Part shown: positions 25,042 through 33,898 of the stretch, piece by piece
How positions within the stretch are numbered: the stretch's first letter is position 1
Layout of the letters: every line of letters starts with the position of its first letter
Assembly: GCA_038258425.1 (NCBI GenBank)
Contig: JBBSPV010000007.1
Coordinates: 1-64,000 of the forward strand
Direction: 5' to 3'
Origin: DATLGB01 sp038258425
GTDB lineage: Bacteria > Actinomycetota > Thermoleophilia > Solirubrobacterales > Solirubrobacteraceae
DNA length: 64,000 bases
Program-made: the position numbers and the translations under genes
Notes under the pieces: generated by a model
Seen by the model: the letters and a program-made list of their open reading frames with translations, nothing else
What the model was told of the DNA's origin: nothing
Databases searched by the model: none

Positions 25042-25935
25042 GTGAACCCGCGCGTGACCGTCGTCCTGCTCACGCGCAACGGGCGCGCCCGGCTGCCGCG
25101 CTCGCTCGGGCACCTGACCGCCCTGCCCGAGCGCCCCCACGTCCTCCTCGTCGACAACGGCTCGACCGACGGCACGCCGGGCGCCGTGCGGGCGGACTTC
25201 CCCGGCGTCGAGGTGCTCGAGCTCGGCGCCAACCGCGGCGCCGCCGGGCGCAACGCGGGCGTGGAAGCGGCCCGGACGCCGTACGTGGCCTTCGCCGAGG
25301 ACGACTCGTGGTACGCGCCCGGGGCGCTGGACCGCGCGGCCGACCTGCTCGACGCCCACGGCCGGCTGGGCCTCATCGCCGCGCACACGCTCGTCGGCGA
25401 GGACGAGCGACCGGACCCGCTGCACGAGGACATGGTCGACACGCCGCTGGCCGACGAGCCCGGCCTGCCCGGGCATCCGATCCTCTCCTTCCTCGAAGGG
25501 GTCAGCGTCGTCCGCCGCGACGCCTACCTCGGCGCGGGCGGCTACGACCCGCGGCTGTTCGTCGGCGGGCCGGAGGAGCACCTCGCCGCCGAGTTGCTGC
25601 GGCGGGGCTGGCGGCTGCGCTACGTGCCGGAGGTCGTCGCGCGCCACGTGCCCGACCACGGCGCGCCGGACCCGGTCGTGCGTCGGCTCGGGCTGCGCAA
25701 CACGCTGTGGTTCGCCTGGCTGCGCCGCCCCGTGCGCCCCGCCCTGCGCTGGTCGGCGCACGTGGTGGCCGGCTCGCCGCGCGACCGCTGGACGCTGCTC
25801 GGGGTGCTCGACGCGCTGCGCGGCCTGCCCTGGGTGCTGCGCGAGCGGCGGCCGCTGCCCGCCGACGTCGAGGCCCAGCTCGCGCTGCTGGACGCGCCCA
25901 AGCGGCGCTCCTCGGCGCGCGACTACGGCCGCTGA
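25042..25935 (+). CDS. Glycosyltransferase family 2 protein
   Basis: A 297-aa GT-A fold enzyme: VTVVLLTRNGR at the start, the nucleotide-sugar motif LLVDNGSTDGT and the metal-binding FAEDDSWY. A membrane-association helix is not obvious. It probably adds a sugar to a surface glycan; donor and acceptor are unknown. The GTG at 25042 is chosen; an in-frame TTG at 25009 with a weaker site over the yccF stop is an alternative. A perfect 8-bp stem-loop (25021-25028 with 25034-25041) ends directly at the GTG, which may affect initiation. Confidence 0.82.
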   Translation: MNPRVTVVLLTRNGRARLPRSLGHLTALPERPHVLLVDNGSTDGTPGAVRADFPGVEVLELGANRGAAGRNAGVEAARTPYVAFAEDDSWYAPGALDRAADLLDAHGRLGLIAAHTLVGEDERPDPLHEDMVDTPLADEPGLPGHPILSFLEGVSVVRRDAYLGAGGYDPRLFVGGPEEHLAAELLRRGWRLRYVPEVVARHVPDHGAPDPVVRRLGLRNTLWFAWLRRPVRPALRWSAHVVAGSPRDRWTLLGVLDALRGLPWVLRERRPLPADVEAQLALLDAPKRRSSARDYGR

Positions 25936-26013
25936 GCGCGTCGACGACGACGCGCCCACGTCGCTCTTCTGCGAATTCCGGTCGGGTTTGACCTAATGCC
26001 TAGAGTGCCCGAC

Positions 26014-26511
26014 GTGCACGCGGTCTTCTCCTTCCCCCGCACGGTCGACGAACGGGCCGCCCGCACGGTCGCCGCCGTCGTGGCGCTGACCGCCGCCGTG
26101 GCGCTGCTCACGGGCTGGCACTGGCTCCTCGCCCCCTTGGCCTACGGCTTCTGGGCACGGGTGTTGACGGGACCGACCCTGTCGCCGCTGGGTCGCCTGG
26201 CGTCCACGGTCATCGCCCCCCGCCTCGGGACGCCCAGGCCGGTCGCCGGCCCACCCAAGCGCTTCGCACAGGCGATCGGCGCCGCGGTGACGACCATCGG
26301 CCTGATCGGCTGGTGGCTCGGTGCCGGGTCGGTCGCCGACGTCGCGCTGGCGGCGATGGTGCTCGCCGCCACGCTCGAGTCGGCCTTCGCGCTCTGCCTC
26401 GGCTGCCGTGCGTTCGCCGGGCTCATGCGCCTCGGGCTCGTGCCGGAGGACGTGTGTGACGAGTGCGGCGACCTGTGGGCGCGCCCAGGGATGTCGCGCT
26501 CCACCTCCTGA
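26014..26511 (+). CDS. DUF4395 family membrane protein
   Basis: A 165-aa protein with the DUF4395 pattern: an N-terminal VDERAARTVAAVVA helix, two to three hydrophobic segments, PPKRFAQAIG, and FALCLGCRAF with a conserved Cys pair. An extra CDECGD Cys pair near the C-terminus could bind a metal or form a disulfide. The function of the family is unknown. The GTG at 26014 is preferred over an ATG at 25996 because TAGAGT (26001-26006) lies exactly 7 nt upstream. Confidence 0.8.
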   Translation: MHAVFSFPRTVDERAARTVAAVVALTAAVALLTGWHWLLAPLAYGFWARVLTGPTLSPLGRLASTVIAPRLGTPRPVAGPPKRFAQAIGAAVTTIGLIGWWLGAGSVADVALAAMVLAATLESAFALCLGCRAFAGLMRLGLVPEDVCDECGDLWARPGMSRSTS

Positions 26512-26531
26512 CCCGCGCGGGGCGGCGACGC

Positions 26532-26565
26532 TCGCCGGTCCGGACCCGCGGGCCCGGACCGGCGA
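26532..26565. terminator. Bidirectional terminator, DUF4395 / htrA
   Basis: A perfect 12-bp stem (26532-26543 with 26554-26565) with a 10-nt loop that itself contains the palindrome cccgcggg. It lies between two converging genes, 20 nt past one stop and 21 nt before the other. It is one of the strongest hairpins in the window. Confidence 0.75.
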
Positions 26566-26586
26566 TCCTCCCAGGACTGCGTCGCC

Positions 26587-27711
26587 CTACGGGACCGGAA
26601 GGCCCTGCGGCTCGGACGGCTGCGCCTGCGACGGCTGCGCCTGCGACTGCGCGCTCCCGCTCGGCCGCGTGCCGAGCGTGACCTTGACGGTCTGCTTCGC
26701 GCCACCGCGGGTCACGGTGAGGGCCAGCTCGTCGCCCGGCTTGCCGGCGTCGACGGCGCTCGTGAGGTCCGAGGAGGTCTCGACGGGCGCGCCGCCGGCG
26801 GCCGTGACCACGTCGCCGCGCTCCAGCCCCGCGTCGTCCGCCGGCCCGCCGGGCCGCACCAGGCCGACCGTGGCGCCCCGGTCGTTCGTCGCGTCACCGA
26901 GGCTGACGCCGAGGTAGGCGTGCGTCGCCTTCCCCGTGGCGCGCAGCTGCTCGACGACGCGCGAGACGGTGGCCGAGGGAATGGCGAAGCCGACGCCCGA
27001 GTTGCCGCCCGTGGAGCCGTCGGCGCTGCGCGAGGCGGTCTCGATCTGCGAGTTCACGCCGATCACCTCGCCCTGCGCGTTCAGCAGCGGGCCGCCCGAG
27101 TTGCCCGGGTTCAGGGCGGCGTCCGTCTGGACGACGTTGGAGATCGAGTAGCCGTTCGGCGACGAGATCGTCCGCTGCAGCGCGGAGACGACACCGGTGG
27201 TCAGCGTGCGGTCGAGGCCGTAGGGGTTGCCGATGGCGAAGACGTTGTCGCCGACCGCGACCCGGCGCGAGTCGCCGAGCTTGAGCGTGGCGAGCTTCGA
27301 CCCGCCGGTGTCGACCTTGAGCAGCGCCAGGTCGCTCGAGGCGTCGACGCCGACGACCTGCGCGCGGCTCGGCTTGCCGTCGCCGACCTTGACGGTGACG
27401 ACCGACGCGCCGTCGACCACGTGGTCGTTGGTCACGACGTAGCCGTCGCTGGAGATCACGAAGCCGGTCCCGGTGCCCGTCCCCTTCGCCGAGCGGGCGG
27501 TGACGTAGGCGACGGCGTCCTTGGACCGCTCGTAGATGCTGCCGGCGCTGAGGGCGCGGCCGGAGGCGGGCGTGCTGGTGTCGACGGAGGCGGCCGGGGT
27601 CGAGGAGGCGGCGGCGGGACTGCCGTCGAGCTCGTGCTCGAGGGCCGCCCCGCCGGCGCCGCCGAGCAGCCCGGCGGCGGCGACGGTGATGAGGGTTCTG
27701 CGGGGATTCAT
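26587..27711 (-). CDS. HtrA/DegP-type trypsin-like serine protease with PDZ domain
   Basis: A 374-aa S1C protease: an N-terminal membrane anchor or signal (about 5-30), a low-complexity Ser/Ala linker, then a trypsin-like domain with triad His (TNDHVVDG), Asp (SSDLALLKV) and Ser (NPGNSGGPLL). A PDZ domain follows (LGVSLGD...GDVVTAAGG). The C-terminus is an imperfect SQAQP repeat rich in Gln/Pro. It degrades misfolded extracytoplasmic proteins. The ATG at 27709-27711 is chosen; an in-frame GTG at 27718-27720 lies closer to a ggaggag site and is an alternative. Confidence 0.92.
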   Translation of the reverse strand: MNPRRTLITVAAAGLLGGAGGAALEHELDGSPAAASSTPAASVDTSTPASGRALSAGSIYERSKDAVAYVTARSAKGTGTGTGFVISSDGYVVTNDHVVDGASVVTVKVGDGKPSRAQVVGVDASSDLALLKVDTGGSKLATLKLGDSRRVAVGDNVFAIGNPYGLDRTLTTGVVSALQRTISSPNGYSISNVVQTDAALNPGNSGGPLLNAQGEVIGVNSQIETASRSADGSTGGNSGVGFAIPSATVSRVVEQLRATGKATHAYLGVSLGDATNDRGATVGLVRPGGPADDAGLERGDVVTAAGGAPVETSSDLTSAVDAGKPGDELALTVTRGGAKQTVKVTLGTRPSGSAQSQAQPSQAQPSEPQGLPVP

Positions 27712-27874
27712 GCCCACCACCGTGCGACGCGGCGCTCCTCCGCGCCTAACGGGAACCTGGGGACTTCCTGAGCCGCGGCCGGTGATCGCCTCCAGCTATC
27801 ACCGGGCCCGAGATCGGTATTGGACGGCGATCACGCGGGTCCGTACCTTCTGCCTCTCCCTCCCCTCATCCTGC

Positions 27875-27913
27875 GGAAGCGCCTCCTAGCCGTCCATACC
27901 GGGAGGCGCTTCC
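27875..27913 (-). terminator. Terminator hairpin spanning the LysR stop codon
   Basis: A perfect 12-bp inverted repeat (27875-27886 with 27902-27913) has a 15-nt loop, and the stop TAG of the LysR gene lies at the loop edge. The last codons of the gene therefore form one arm. The 163-nt gap from here to the htrA gene contains no other recognised element. Confidence 0.6.
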
Positions 27914-28791
27914 CGTAGGACTCCTCGCAGGGTGTCGAGGAAGCCCTCGAGCACCGGTGGAATCGGCTCGTCGCGACAGGCCAGGTAGAGCTCGACCGTC
28001 GGCGCCCGGCCACGCAGCGACCGGTAGACCACGCCGCCGCGCTCGCGCGCCGCCACGGAGGCCGGCACGAGCGACACGCCGATCCCCGCGGAGACGAGCC
28101 CGAGCACCGTCCGGATCTCCGTGACCTCCTGCACCGCGTGGTCCGTCCGGTCCAGCGTGGCCAGGGCCGCGGTCAGTGACGCGTGCAGGCCGGGCGCCTC
28201 CCGGCTGGCGAGCAGCACCACGGTCTCCCCGGCGAGGTCGGGCAGGGCCAGCGCCTCGCGGCGCGCGAGCGGATGGCCCTCGGGCAGCGCCACGAGGACG
28301 GGCTCCCGGTCGACGCGCTCCAGCCGCAGGCCCGCCTGCTCGCGCGCCGGCCGGCAGACGCCGACGTCGATGGTCCCGGCGGCGAGCGCCTCGAGCTGCG
28401 CGCCCGTCGGCAGCTCGCGCAGGCGCAGCTCGACCTCCGGTCGAGCGGCCCGGAACTCCCGCAGCGCCTCCGGCAGCCGCCCGTACATCGCCGAGCCGAC
28501 GAAGCCGACCGACAGCTCCCCGGCCTCGCCACGGGCGACCCGGCGCACCGCGACGACGGCGCGGTCGGCGGCGGCGAGCACCGTCCGCGCCTCGCCGAGC
28601 AGCATCCGGCCGGCGGCGGTGAGCTCCACGCGCCGGCGGTCGCGCTCGAACAGCGGCGCGCCGAGCTCGGCCTCCAGCGCGCGGATCTGCGCGCTCAGCG
28701 GCGGCTGGGAGATGTGCAGGCGCTCCGCGGCCCGACGGAAGTGCAGCTCCTCGGCGACCGCCACGAAGTAGCGCAGGTGGCGCAGCTCCAT
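27886..28791 (-). CDS. LysR family transcriptional regulator
   Basis: A 301-aa LysR regulator: a winged HTH at 1-60 (MELRHLRYFVAVAEELHFRR; RLHISQPPLSAQIRALE) and a periplasmic-binding-protein-like effector domain from about 90 onward. It resembles the BenM/CatM branch that senses aromatic-catabolism intermediates, but the effector cannot be told from sequence. It begins 9 nt after the acyl-CoA oxidase-like gene on the same strand, so both are probably one transcript. A hairpin covers its stop codon. Confidence 0.9.
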   Translation of the reverse strand: MELRHLRYFVAVAEELHFRRAAERLHISQPPLSAQIRALEAELGAPLFERDRRRVELTAAGRMLLGEARTVLAAADRAVVAVRRVARGEAGELSVGFVGSAMYGRLPEALREFRAARPEVELRLRELPTGAQLEALAAGTIDVGVCRPAREQAGLRLERVDREPVLVALPEGHPLARREALALPDLAGETVVLLASREAPGLHASLTAALATLDRTDHAVQEVTEIRTVLGLVSAGIGVSLVPASVAARERGGVVYRSLRGRAPTVELYLACRDEPIPPVLEGFLDTLRGVLREAPPGMDG

Positions 28792-28800
28792 GTCCGTGGC

Positions 28801-30765
28801 TCAGGCCGCGACCACGTCCGGGTCGCCCTCGGCGTCGAGCCCGCCTCCCGCGGCGACGCGGCCGACGAGCTGGGCCTCGGGCACGCCGAAGGCCTCGACG
28901 AGCGCCCCGGCGTGCGCACGCAACGCCTGGCAGCGGTTGCCGACGGCGCGGATGACGAGCTTCGAACCGCGCGACGAGAGCCTGCCGTGCTCCTGGAACC
29001 AGCCGCGGTCGGTCTCGACGTGCGACAGCGCGTAGAGGTGGCAGAGCTCGTCCAGCACCCGGGCCGTGGCCGGGTCCGGGCAGTCGCGGACGGCATCGGC
29101 GAAGGCCTCGAGCACGAACCGCTCCGTGTGCACCCGCGCGCACTCCAGGACGTGGTCCTGGGTGTCCAGCAGCACCTGGAACGGGTCGCCGCCGGCGTCC
29201 ATGAGGGCCTTCAGCCGCCGCGCCGCGGTGGAGATCAGATGCTCTTCGCGCCAGCGGAAGAGGTCGAGCTGCCACTCGCGGTCGAGCACGTCGCGCTCGT
29301 CGTCGCCGGGGCGCAGCTCGTCCCGCACGCGTCCGACGAACTCGCGGATCGCCGTGCGCTCGCCCAGCCAGGTGAAGAACTGGCCGGCGACGTAAGCGGC
29401 CGTGCCGAGCGGATCGAGCTCGCCGTAGTCGTCGCGGAAGTTCGTGAGCAGGTTCTTGGCCACGAGCTGGCGCAGCACGACGTTGTCGCCCTCGAAGGTC
29501 GTGAACACGTCGGAGTCGGCCTTGAGCGCCGCGAAGCGGTTGACGCCGAGGTAGCCCGCCCCGCCGCACGCCTCCCGGCACTCCTGCACCGTGCGCGTCG
29601 CGTGCCACGTGGCCATCGCCTTCATCGCTGCGGCGCGCGTCTCCAGCCGGCGCCGGTCGTCGTCCGGGTAGTCGTCCTCGGTGAAGGCCCGATGGGTCTC
29701 CTGGAGGGTCACCGCCTGCGCGAAGTGCAGCGCGTAGGTCGTCGCCAACCGCGGCAGCAGGCGCCGCTGGTGGACCCGGTAGTCCAGCAGCAGGGCCTCG
29801 GGCTGGTCCGGCGGCCCGAACTGCCGGCGCTCGAGGCTGTGGCGGACGGCGAGCGTCAGCGCCACCTTGGCGACGCTGATCCCCGCCGCCCCGACGGAGA
29901 CGCGGCCCTGCACGAGCGTCCCGAGCATCGTGAAGAAGCGCTTGTCGGGGTCCTCGATCGGCGAGCTGTAGGTGCCCGCGCCGTCCACGGACGCGTAGCG
30001 GTCGAGCAGCGCGTCGGCGTCGACGTGGACGTGGTCGAAGAGCAGGCGCCCGTTGTCGACGCCGTTGAGCCCGAGCTTCGGGCCGCAGTCCGAGATGGTC
30101 ACGCCGGGGCACGGGCCGCCGTCGCCGTCGCGGATGGGGACGAGCAGGCAGTGGACCCCGCGAGCCTCGCCGCCGACCACGAGCTGGCAGAAGACCGCCG
30201 CCAGGCGGCCGTGCACGGCGGCGTTGCCGATGTAGTCCTTGCGCGCCGACAGGTCGGGGGAGTGGACGACGAAGCCGCCCGTGGCCGGATCGTGCGTCGC
30301 GGTGGTGCGCGCCAGCTGGACGTTGGAGCCGTGGCCGGATTCCGTCATGGCGAAGCAGCCGGGCAGCGACAGGTCGGCGATCGCGCGCAGGTAGCGATCG
30401 TGGTGCTTCTCCGTGCCGAGGTGCAGGACGGCGCCGCCGAAGAGACCGAACTGCACGCCGAGCTTGATGAGCACGGAGAGGTCGCCGAAGGCCAGCGTCT
30501 CGAAGGCCGCGATCGACTCGTCCACCGCGCCCGCGCCGCCATAGGCCGGCGGGTAGGCCAGCGTCGCCATGCCCGTCTCGGCCAGCCGCCGGGTGAGCTC
30601 GAGGGCCAGCTCGCGGTAGGCCGGCCGGTCGAGCTCGACGACGGGGGCGAACTCGGGGCGCTCGAGCAGCGCGCGCACGCGGTCGCGGACGGCGGCGTGC
30701 GGCCCGTCGAGCCGGCGGCGCAGGACGTCGACGTCGACGGCCTCGGGGGCGGCGGGATCGCTCAC
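28801..30765 (-). CDS. Acyl-CoA oxidase/dehydrogenase family protein
   Basis: A 654-aa protein with acyl-CoA oxidase architecture, about 250 residues longer than ordinary ACADs because of the second C-terminal helical domain. Core motifs are CFAMTESGHGSNVQLARTTA (FAD/substrate), FGPPDQPEALLLDYRVHQ, and FTTFEGDNVVLRQLVAKNLL, which carries the catalytic Glu. It performs the first step of acyl-CoA beta-oxidation, reducing O2 or an electron carrier. The GTG start (30763-30765) lies 6 nt after a minus-strand TAGGTT (30772-30777), so it is likely leaderless. It is followed by LysR. Confidence 0.88.
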   Translation of the reverse strand: MSDPAAPEAVDVDVLRRRLDGPHAAVRDRVRALLERPEFAPVVELDRPAYRELALELTRRLAETGMATLAYPPAYGGAGAVDESIAAFETLAFGDLSVLIKLGVQFGLFGGAVLHLGTEKHHDRYLRAIADLSLPGCFAMTESGHGSNVQLARTTATHDPATGGFVVHSPDLSARKDYIGNAAVHGRLAAVFCQLVVGGEARGVHCLLVPIRDGDGGPCPGVTISDCGPKLGLNGVDNGRLLFDHVHVDADALLDRYASVDGAGTYSSPIEDPDKRFFTMLGTLVQGRVSVGAAGISVAKVALTLAVRHSLERRQFGPPDQPEALLLDYRVHQRRLLPRLATTYALHFAQAVTLQETHRAFTEDDYPDDDRRRLETRAAAMKAMATWHATRTVQECREACGGAGYLGVNRFAALKADSDVFTTFEGDNVVLRQLVAKNLLTNFRDDYGELDPLGTAAYVAGQFFTWLGERTAIREFVGRVRDELRPGDDERDVLDREWQLDLFRWREEHLISTAARRLKALMDAGGDPFQVLLDTQDHVLECARVHTERFVLEAFADAVRDCPDPATARVLDELCHLYALSHVETDRGWFQEHGRLSSRGSKLVIRAVGNRCQALRAHAGALVEAFGVPEAQLVGRVAAGGGLDAEGDPDVVAA

Positions 30766-30790
30766 GTCCAGAACCTACCCCGACGGCGCG

Positions 30791-31522
30791 TCAGCCGACC
30801 GCGTGGCGGGGCGTGAGCGCCTCGGCCTCCGCCAGCAGCGCGGGGTCCAGCCCCGCCTCGGGCGGGTCGCCGGCCGCCGCAAGCACCGCGGCGCGCACGG
30901 CGGCGAGGGTGACGCCCGGGGCGAGGTCCTCGACCGCCGCCGCGGTGGCGGGCTCGAAGGCCAGGCCCAGGGCGGCGTGGACGTCGGTGAGCACGGCGCG
31001 GATCGGGGCGGCGCGCTCCACGACGAGCTCGGCTCCCACGAGCCAGGCCCCGGCGACCATCCGCTGCGCGATCCCGGCGAGCTTGACGCGGCCGGCGCCG
31101 TTGACGGAGAACTCGCCGGGGCAGTACTCGCCGGGCACGGGGCCGACGCGCGCGTCGGCCCCGAGCTCGCGCAGGACGGCCGTGAGCGCCTCGGCGGCGC
31201 GGGTGAAGCGACGGCGGAGCCCGGCCACCGCGTCCGGGTCGGGCGCGACGACCTCGAGCACGAGCGTCCCCTCGTGGTAGGCGGCGGCGTGGCCGCCGGG
31301 CGCGCGCAGCACGGGGACGAAGCCGTGGGCGCGGGCGGCGTCCGTGGCGGCCGCGAACCCCGGGCGCAGGCGGTCCAGCCGGCCGAAGGCGAGCGTCGGC
31401 GCGGGCGCGTAGGCGCGGAGCACCGTCCCGCCCTCCCCGCGCGCCGCCCGCCGTACCAGCGCCGCGGCGAGCGCGGCGTCGAGGGCGGGGCGCTCTCCGA
31501 AGACGGCCGTGAGCAGCTCCAC
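30791..31522 (-). CDS. Lipoate-protein ligase A family protein
   Basis: A 243-aa biotin/lipoate-ligase fold protein. It has the lipoyl-site motif LRAPGGHAAAYHEGTLVLEV and the conserved catalytic-lysine segment GRVKLAGIAQRMV. It transfers lipoate or octanoate to lipoyl domains of 2-oxoacid dehydrogenases or GcvH. No lipB or lipA is nearby. The GTG at 31520-31522 is chosen over an ATG 12 nt upstream because a minus-strand TATGGT (31530-31535) covers that ATG and lies 7 nt before the GTG. Confidence 0.8.
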   Translation of the reverse strand: MELLTAVFGERPALDAALAAALVRRAARGEGGTVLRAYAPAPTLAFGRLDRLRPGFAAATDAARAHGFVPVLRAPGGHAAAYHEGTLVLEVVAPDPDAVAGLRRRFTRAAEALTAVLRELGADARVGPVPGEYCPGEFSVNGAGRVKLAGIAQRMVAGAWLVGAELVVERAAPIRAVLTDVHAALGLAFEPATAAAVEDLAPGVTLAAVRAAVLAAAGDPPEAGLDPALLAEAEALTPRHAVG

Positions 31523-31598
31523 GCGCCCCACCATACGTCCGTGGGTGCCGCACGTTCCTCGCCGCCGGATCGAGGTTCGTACGGCACCCGCCCCGGTG

Positions 31599-32894
31599 TC
31601 AGTCGCTCGGCGGGACCCCCTTGGGCGGCGCCTCGGTGAGCTTGAAGTCCGTCGTCTGGACCTCGCCGTCCTTGACCACCTGGCGCTCGTTGCCGGACGT
31701 GTCGAGCGCGCCGCCGGAGACCGTGCCGACCTGGACGCCCGCGTAGCCTGCGTGCGACTTGGTGCCGTCGTAGCGGAACGGGACGATGCCCGGCCCGGGC
31801 AGGTCGCCGGTCTCGACCGCCTCGACGATCGACTTGCGCGTCGGGTCCTTGCCCGCCTTGCGCAGCGCCTCCGCGAACGTGTAGGCCATGGAGAAGCCGT
31901 AGAGCGTGTTGCCGGTCCACGGCAGCTTCGGCGCGTACTTGTCCCGCATCCCCTTGAACAGCTTGGTCCAGCTGTTGGAGTCGTCGGCGATGGGCGGCAG
32001 GTAGGTGTCGGAGACGATGCCGTCGATCAGCGAGCCGCCCGCCTGACCCTTGGAGAAGGACTTCAGCAGCCCGGTCAGGGTGGCCGGATCCGCCCCGACG
32101 TTGGAGACGACGACGGTCGGGTCGAAGTTCAGCTTGAGCGCCGCGAGCTTGAGCAGGGCGGTGTAGGCCGGGATCGAGAAGGACACGACGACGTCGGCGC
32201 CCGAGGCCTTGATCTTGGCCATCTGCGGCCCGATGTCGGTGTTGCCCGCCTCGTAGGTCTCCCGCGCGACGACCTGATCCGACGGGATGAACTTGTCCAG
32301 CCCCTTCGCGCCGTCGGCGCCGAAGTCGTCGTTCTGGCCGAAGTACGCGATCTTCTTGCCCTTGTACTTGTCGGCGACGTACTTGCCGAGGATCTCGCCC
32401 TCGACCTCGTAGTCGGGCTGCCAGCCGAACGTGTAGGGGTGGTCCTTGGGCTCGTCCCAGCACACGCAGCCCGAGGAGACGAACAGGTCGGGCACGCGCG
32501 AGGAGTTCAGGTAGTCCGTGACCTTGGAGTGCGTCGGCGTGCCGAGCCCGCCGACCATCGCGAAGATCTTGTCCTGCAGCACGAGCTGCTTGGTGACCTT
32601 GACGGTGTTCGTCGGGTTGTAGCCATCGTCGCGGGCGATCATCTTGAGCTTGCGCCCGTTGATGCCGCCCTGGTCGTTGACGTGGCTGAAGTACGCCTTG
32701 ATCGCCACCGGGATCTGGCTGTAGCCCGGGGCCGCGGGCCCCGTGAGCGGGAAGTGGCCGCCGACCGTGACCTGGGACTTCGTGACGCCGGGCGCGCTCG
32801 AACCACCACCCCCGCCGCCGCCACCGCCGCAGGCGGCGACCCCCGTCGCCAGCGCGGCGCTCGCCGCCAGGGCGGCCAGGCTTCTGTGGGTCAT
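31599..32894 (-). CDS. Branched-chain amino acid-type ABC transporter substrate-binding lipoprotein
   Basis: A 431-aa periplasmic binding protein of the Peripla_BP_6/LivJ group. A signal peptide ends in the lipobox GVAAC, followed by a run of nine glycines encoded by a repetitive GGN tract, then VTVGGHFPLTGPAA and the two-lobed binding fold. LivJ relatives bind branched-chain amino acids, amides, short-chain acids or aromatic acids. The ATG overlaps the permease stop as ATGA. It is the last gene of the Liv operon; the ligand cannot be read from sequence. Confidence 0.9.
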   Translation of the reverse strand: MTHRSLAALAASAALATGVAACGGGGGGGGGSSAPGVTKSQVTVGGHFPLTGPAAPGYSQIPVAIKAYFSHVNDQGGINGRKLKMIARDDGYNPTNTVKVTKQLVLQDKIFAMVGGLGTPTHSKVTDYLNSSRVPDLFVSSGCVCWDEPKDHPYTFGWQPDYEVEGEILGKYVADKYKGKKIAYFGQNDDFGADGAKGLDKFIPSDQVVARETYEAGNTDIGPQMAKIKASGADVVVSFSIPAYTALLKLAALKLNFDPTVVVSNVGADPATLTGLLKSFSKGQAGGSLIDGIVSDTYLPPIADDSNSWTKLFKGMRDKYAPKLPWTGNTLYGFSMAYTFAEALRKAGKDPTRKSIVEAVETGDLPGPGIVPFRYDGTKSHAGYAGVQVGTVSGGALDTSGNERQVVKDGEVQTTDFKLTEAPPKGVPPSD

Positions 32895-33898
32895 GCTGTC
32901 TCCTCTCCTCGGGTGGGCCGGATGCGACGCAGCGGTGCGGCCAGGCGCTCGAGGCCGCCGCGCAGGCCGCGCGGGGCGAAGACCATGACCAGGATCAGGA
33001 CGAGGCCGTAGACGGCGAGCGCGAGGTTGGCCTGCACGCCGGTCGGCAGCGAGAGCGCCTTGGCCAGGTCGTCTGACCACTGCGGCACGAGGACCAGGGC
33101 GGCCGCGCCGAAGACCGCGCCGAGGAGACTGCCGAGCCCGCCGAGGATCACGCCGGTGAGCAGGGCGACCGAGAGCGTCAGCGCGAAGGCGCCGGGCGCG
33201 GCGAGCTGGGTGACGACGACGAACAGCCCGCCCGCCAGGCCGGCGCACGCGGCGCTGACCACGAACGCGCCGATCTGCACGCGCCCGACGTCGAGCCCGG
33301 CGAGCTCGGCCGCGACCTCGGAGTCGCGGACGGCACGGAACGTGCGGCCGGTGCGGCTGCTCACGAGATTGGCCAGCAGCCAGTAGGCCACGAGCGCGCC
33401 GAGGCAGCAGATCCAGGCCTGCCAGCGCTCGAGCGGGAAGGCGAAGCCGAGCGCCTCCGGCGGCGTCGGGGGCGCGGCGGTCAGCCCCTGCGAGGCGCCG
33501 AGGAAGTCCGGGAAGCGGGTGGCCACCGACGGCAGGCCGACCGCGAGCGCCAGCGTCGCGCCGGCCAGGTAGGGGCCGCGCAGGCGGGCGGCGGCCGCCC
33601 CGGCGACCAGCCCGGCTACCGCGGTGAACAGCGTGGCGAGCACGAGCGCGAGGACGAGCGGCAGCCCCGGGCCCTCGAGCAGCTTGACGGTCGTGTACGC
33701 CCCGATCGCCATCAGCGCCCCGTGGCCGAGCGAGATCTGGCCGTTGAGCCCGGTCAGCACGGAGAGTCCCGCGACGGCGATGAAGTAGTAGGCCATCGTC
33801 GCGAGCTGGAGGTTGTCGAACGGCCCGATGACGTAGGTGACCCCGAGCAGCACGACCCCGGCCGCGACCGCGATCGCGCCGTGGCGCAGGGCGGTCAC
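32891..33898 (-). CDS. livM: Branched-chain amino acid-type ABC transporter permease LivM
   Basis: A 335-aa inner-membrane permease with about 9-10 hydrophobic segments. The LivM motif GLNGQISLGHGALMAIGAY is followed by RLRGPYLAGATLALAVG and the cytoplasmic coupling loop GRTFRAVRDSEVAAELAGLD. It pairs with LivH to form the pore. The GTG start overlaps the livH stop as GTGA, and its own stop overlaps the binding-protein start. Confidence 0.9.
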   Translation of the reverse strand: MTALRHGAIAVAAGVVLLGVTYVIGPFDNLQLATMAYYFIAVAGLSVLTGLNGQISLGHGALMAIGAYTTVKLLEGPGLPLVLALVLATLFTAVAGLVAGAAAARLRGPYLAGATLALAVGLPSVATRFPDFLGASQGLTAAPPTPPEALGFAFPLERWQAWICCLGALVAYWLLANLVSSRTGRTFRAVRDSEVAAELAGLDVGRVQIGAFVVSAACAGLAGGLFVVVTQLAAPGAFALTLSVALLTGVILGGLGSLLGAVFGAAALVLVPQWSDDLAKALSLPTGVQANLALAVYGLVLILVMVFAPRGLRGGLERLAAPLRRIRPTRGEETA

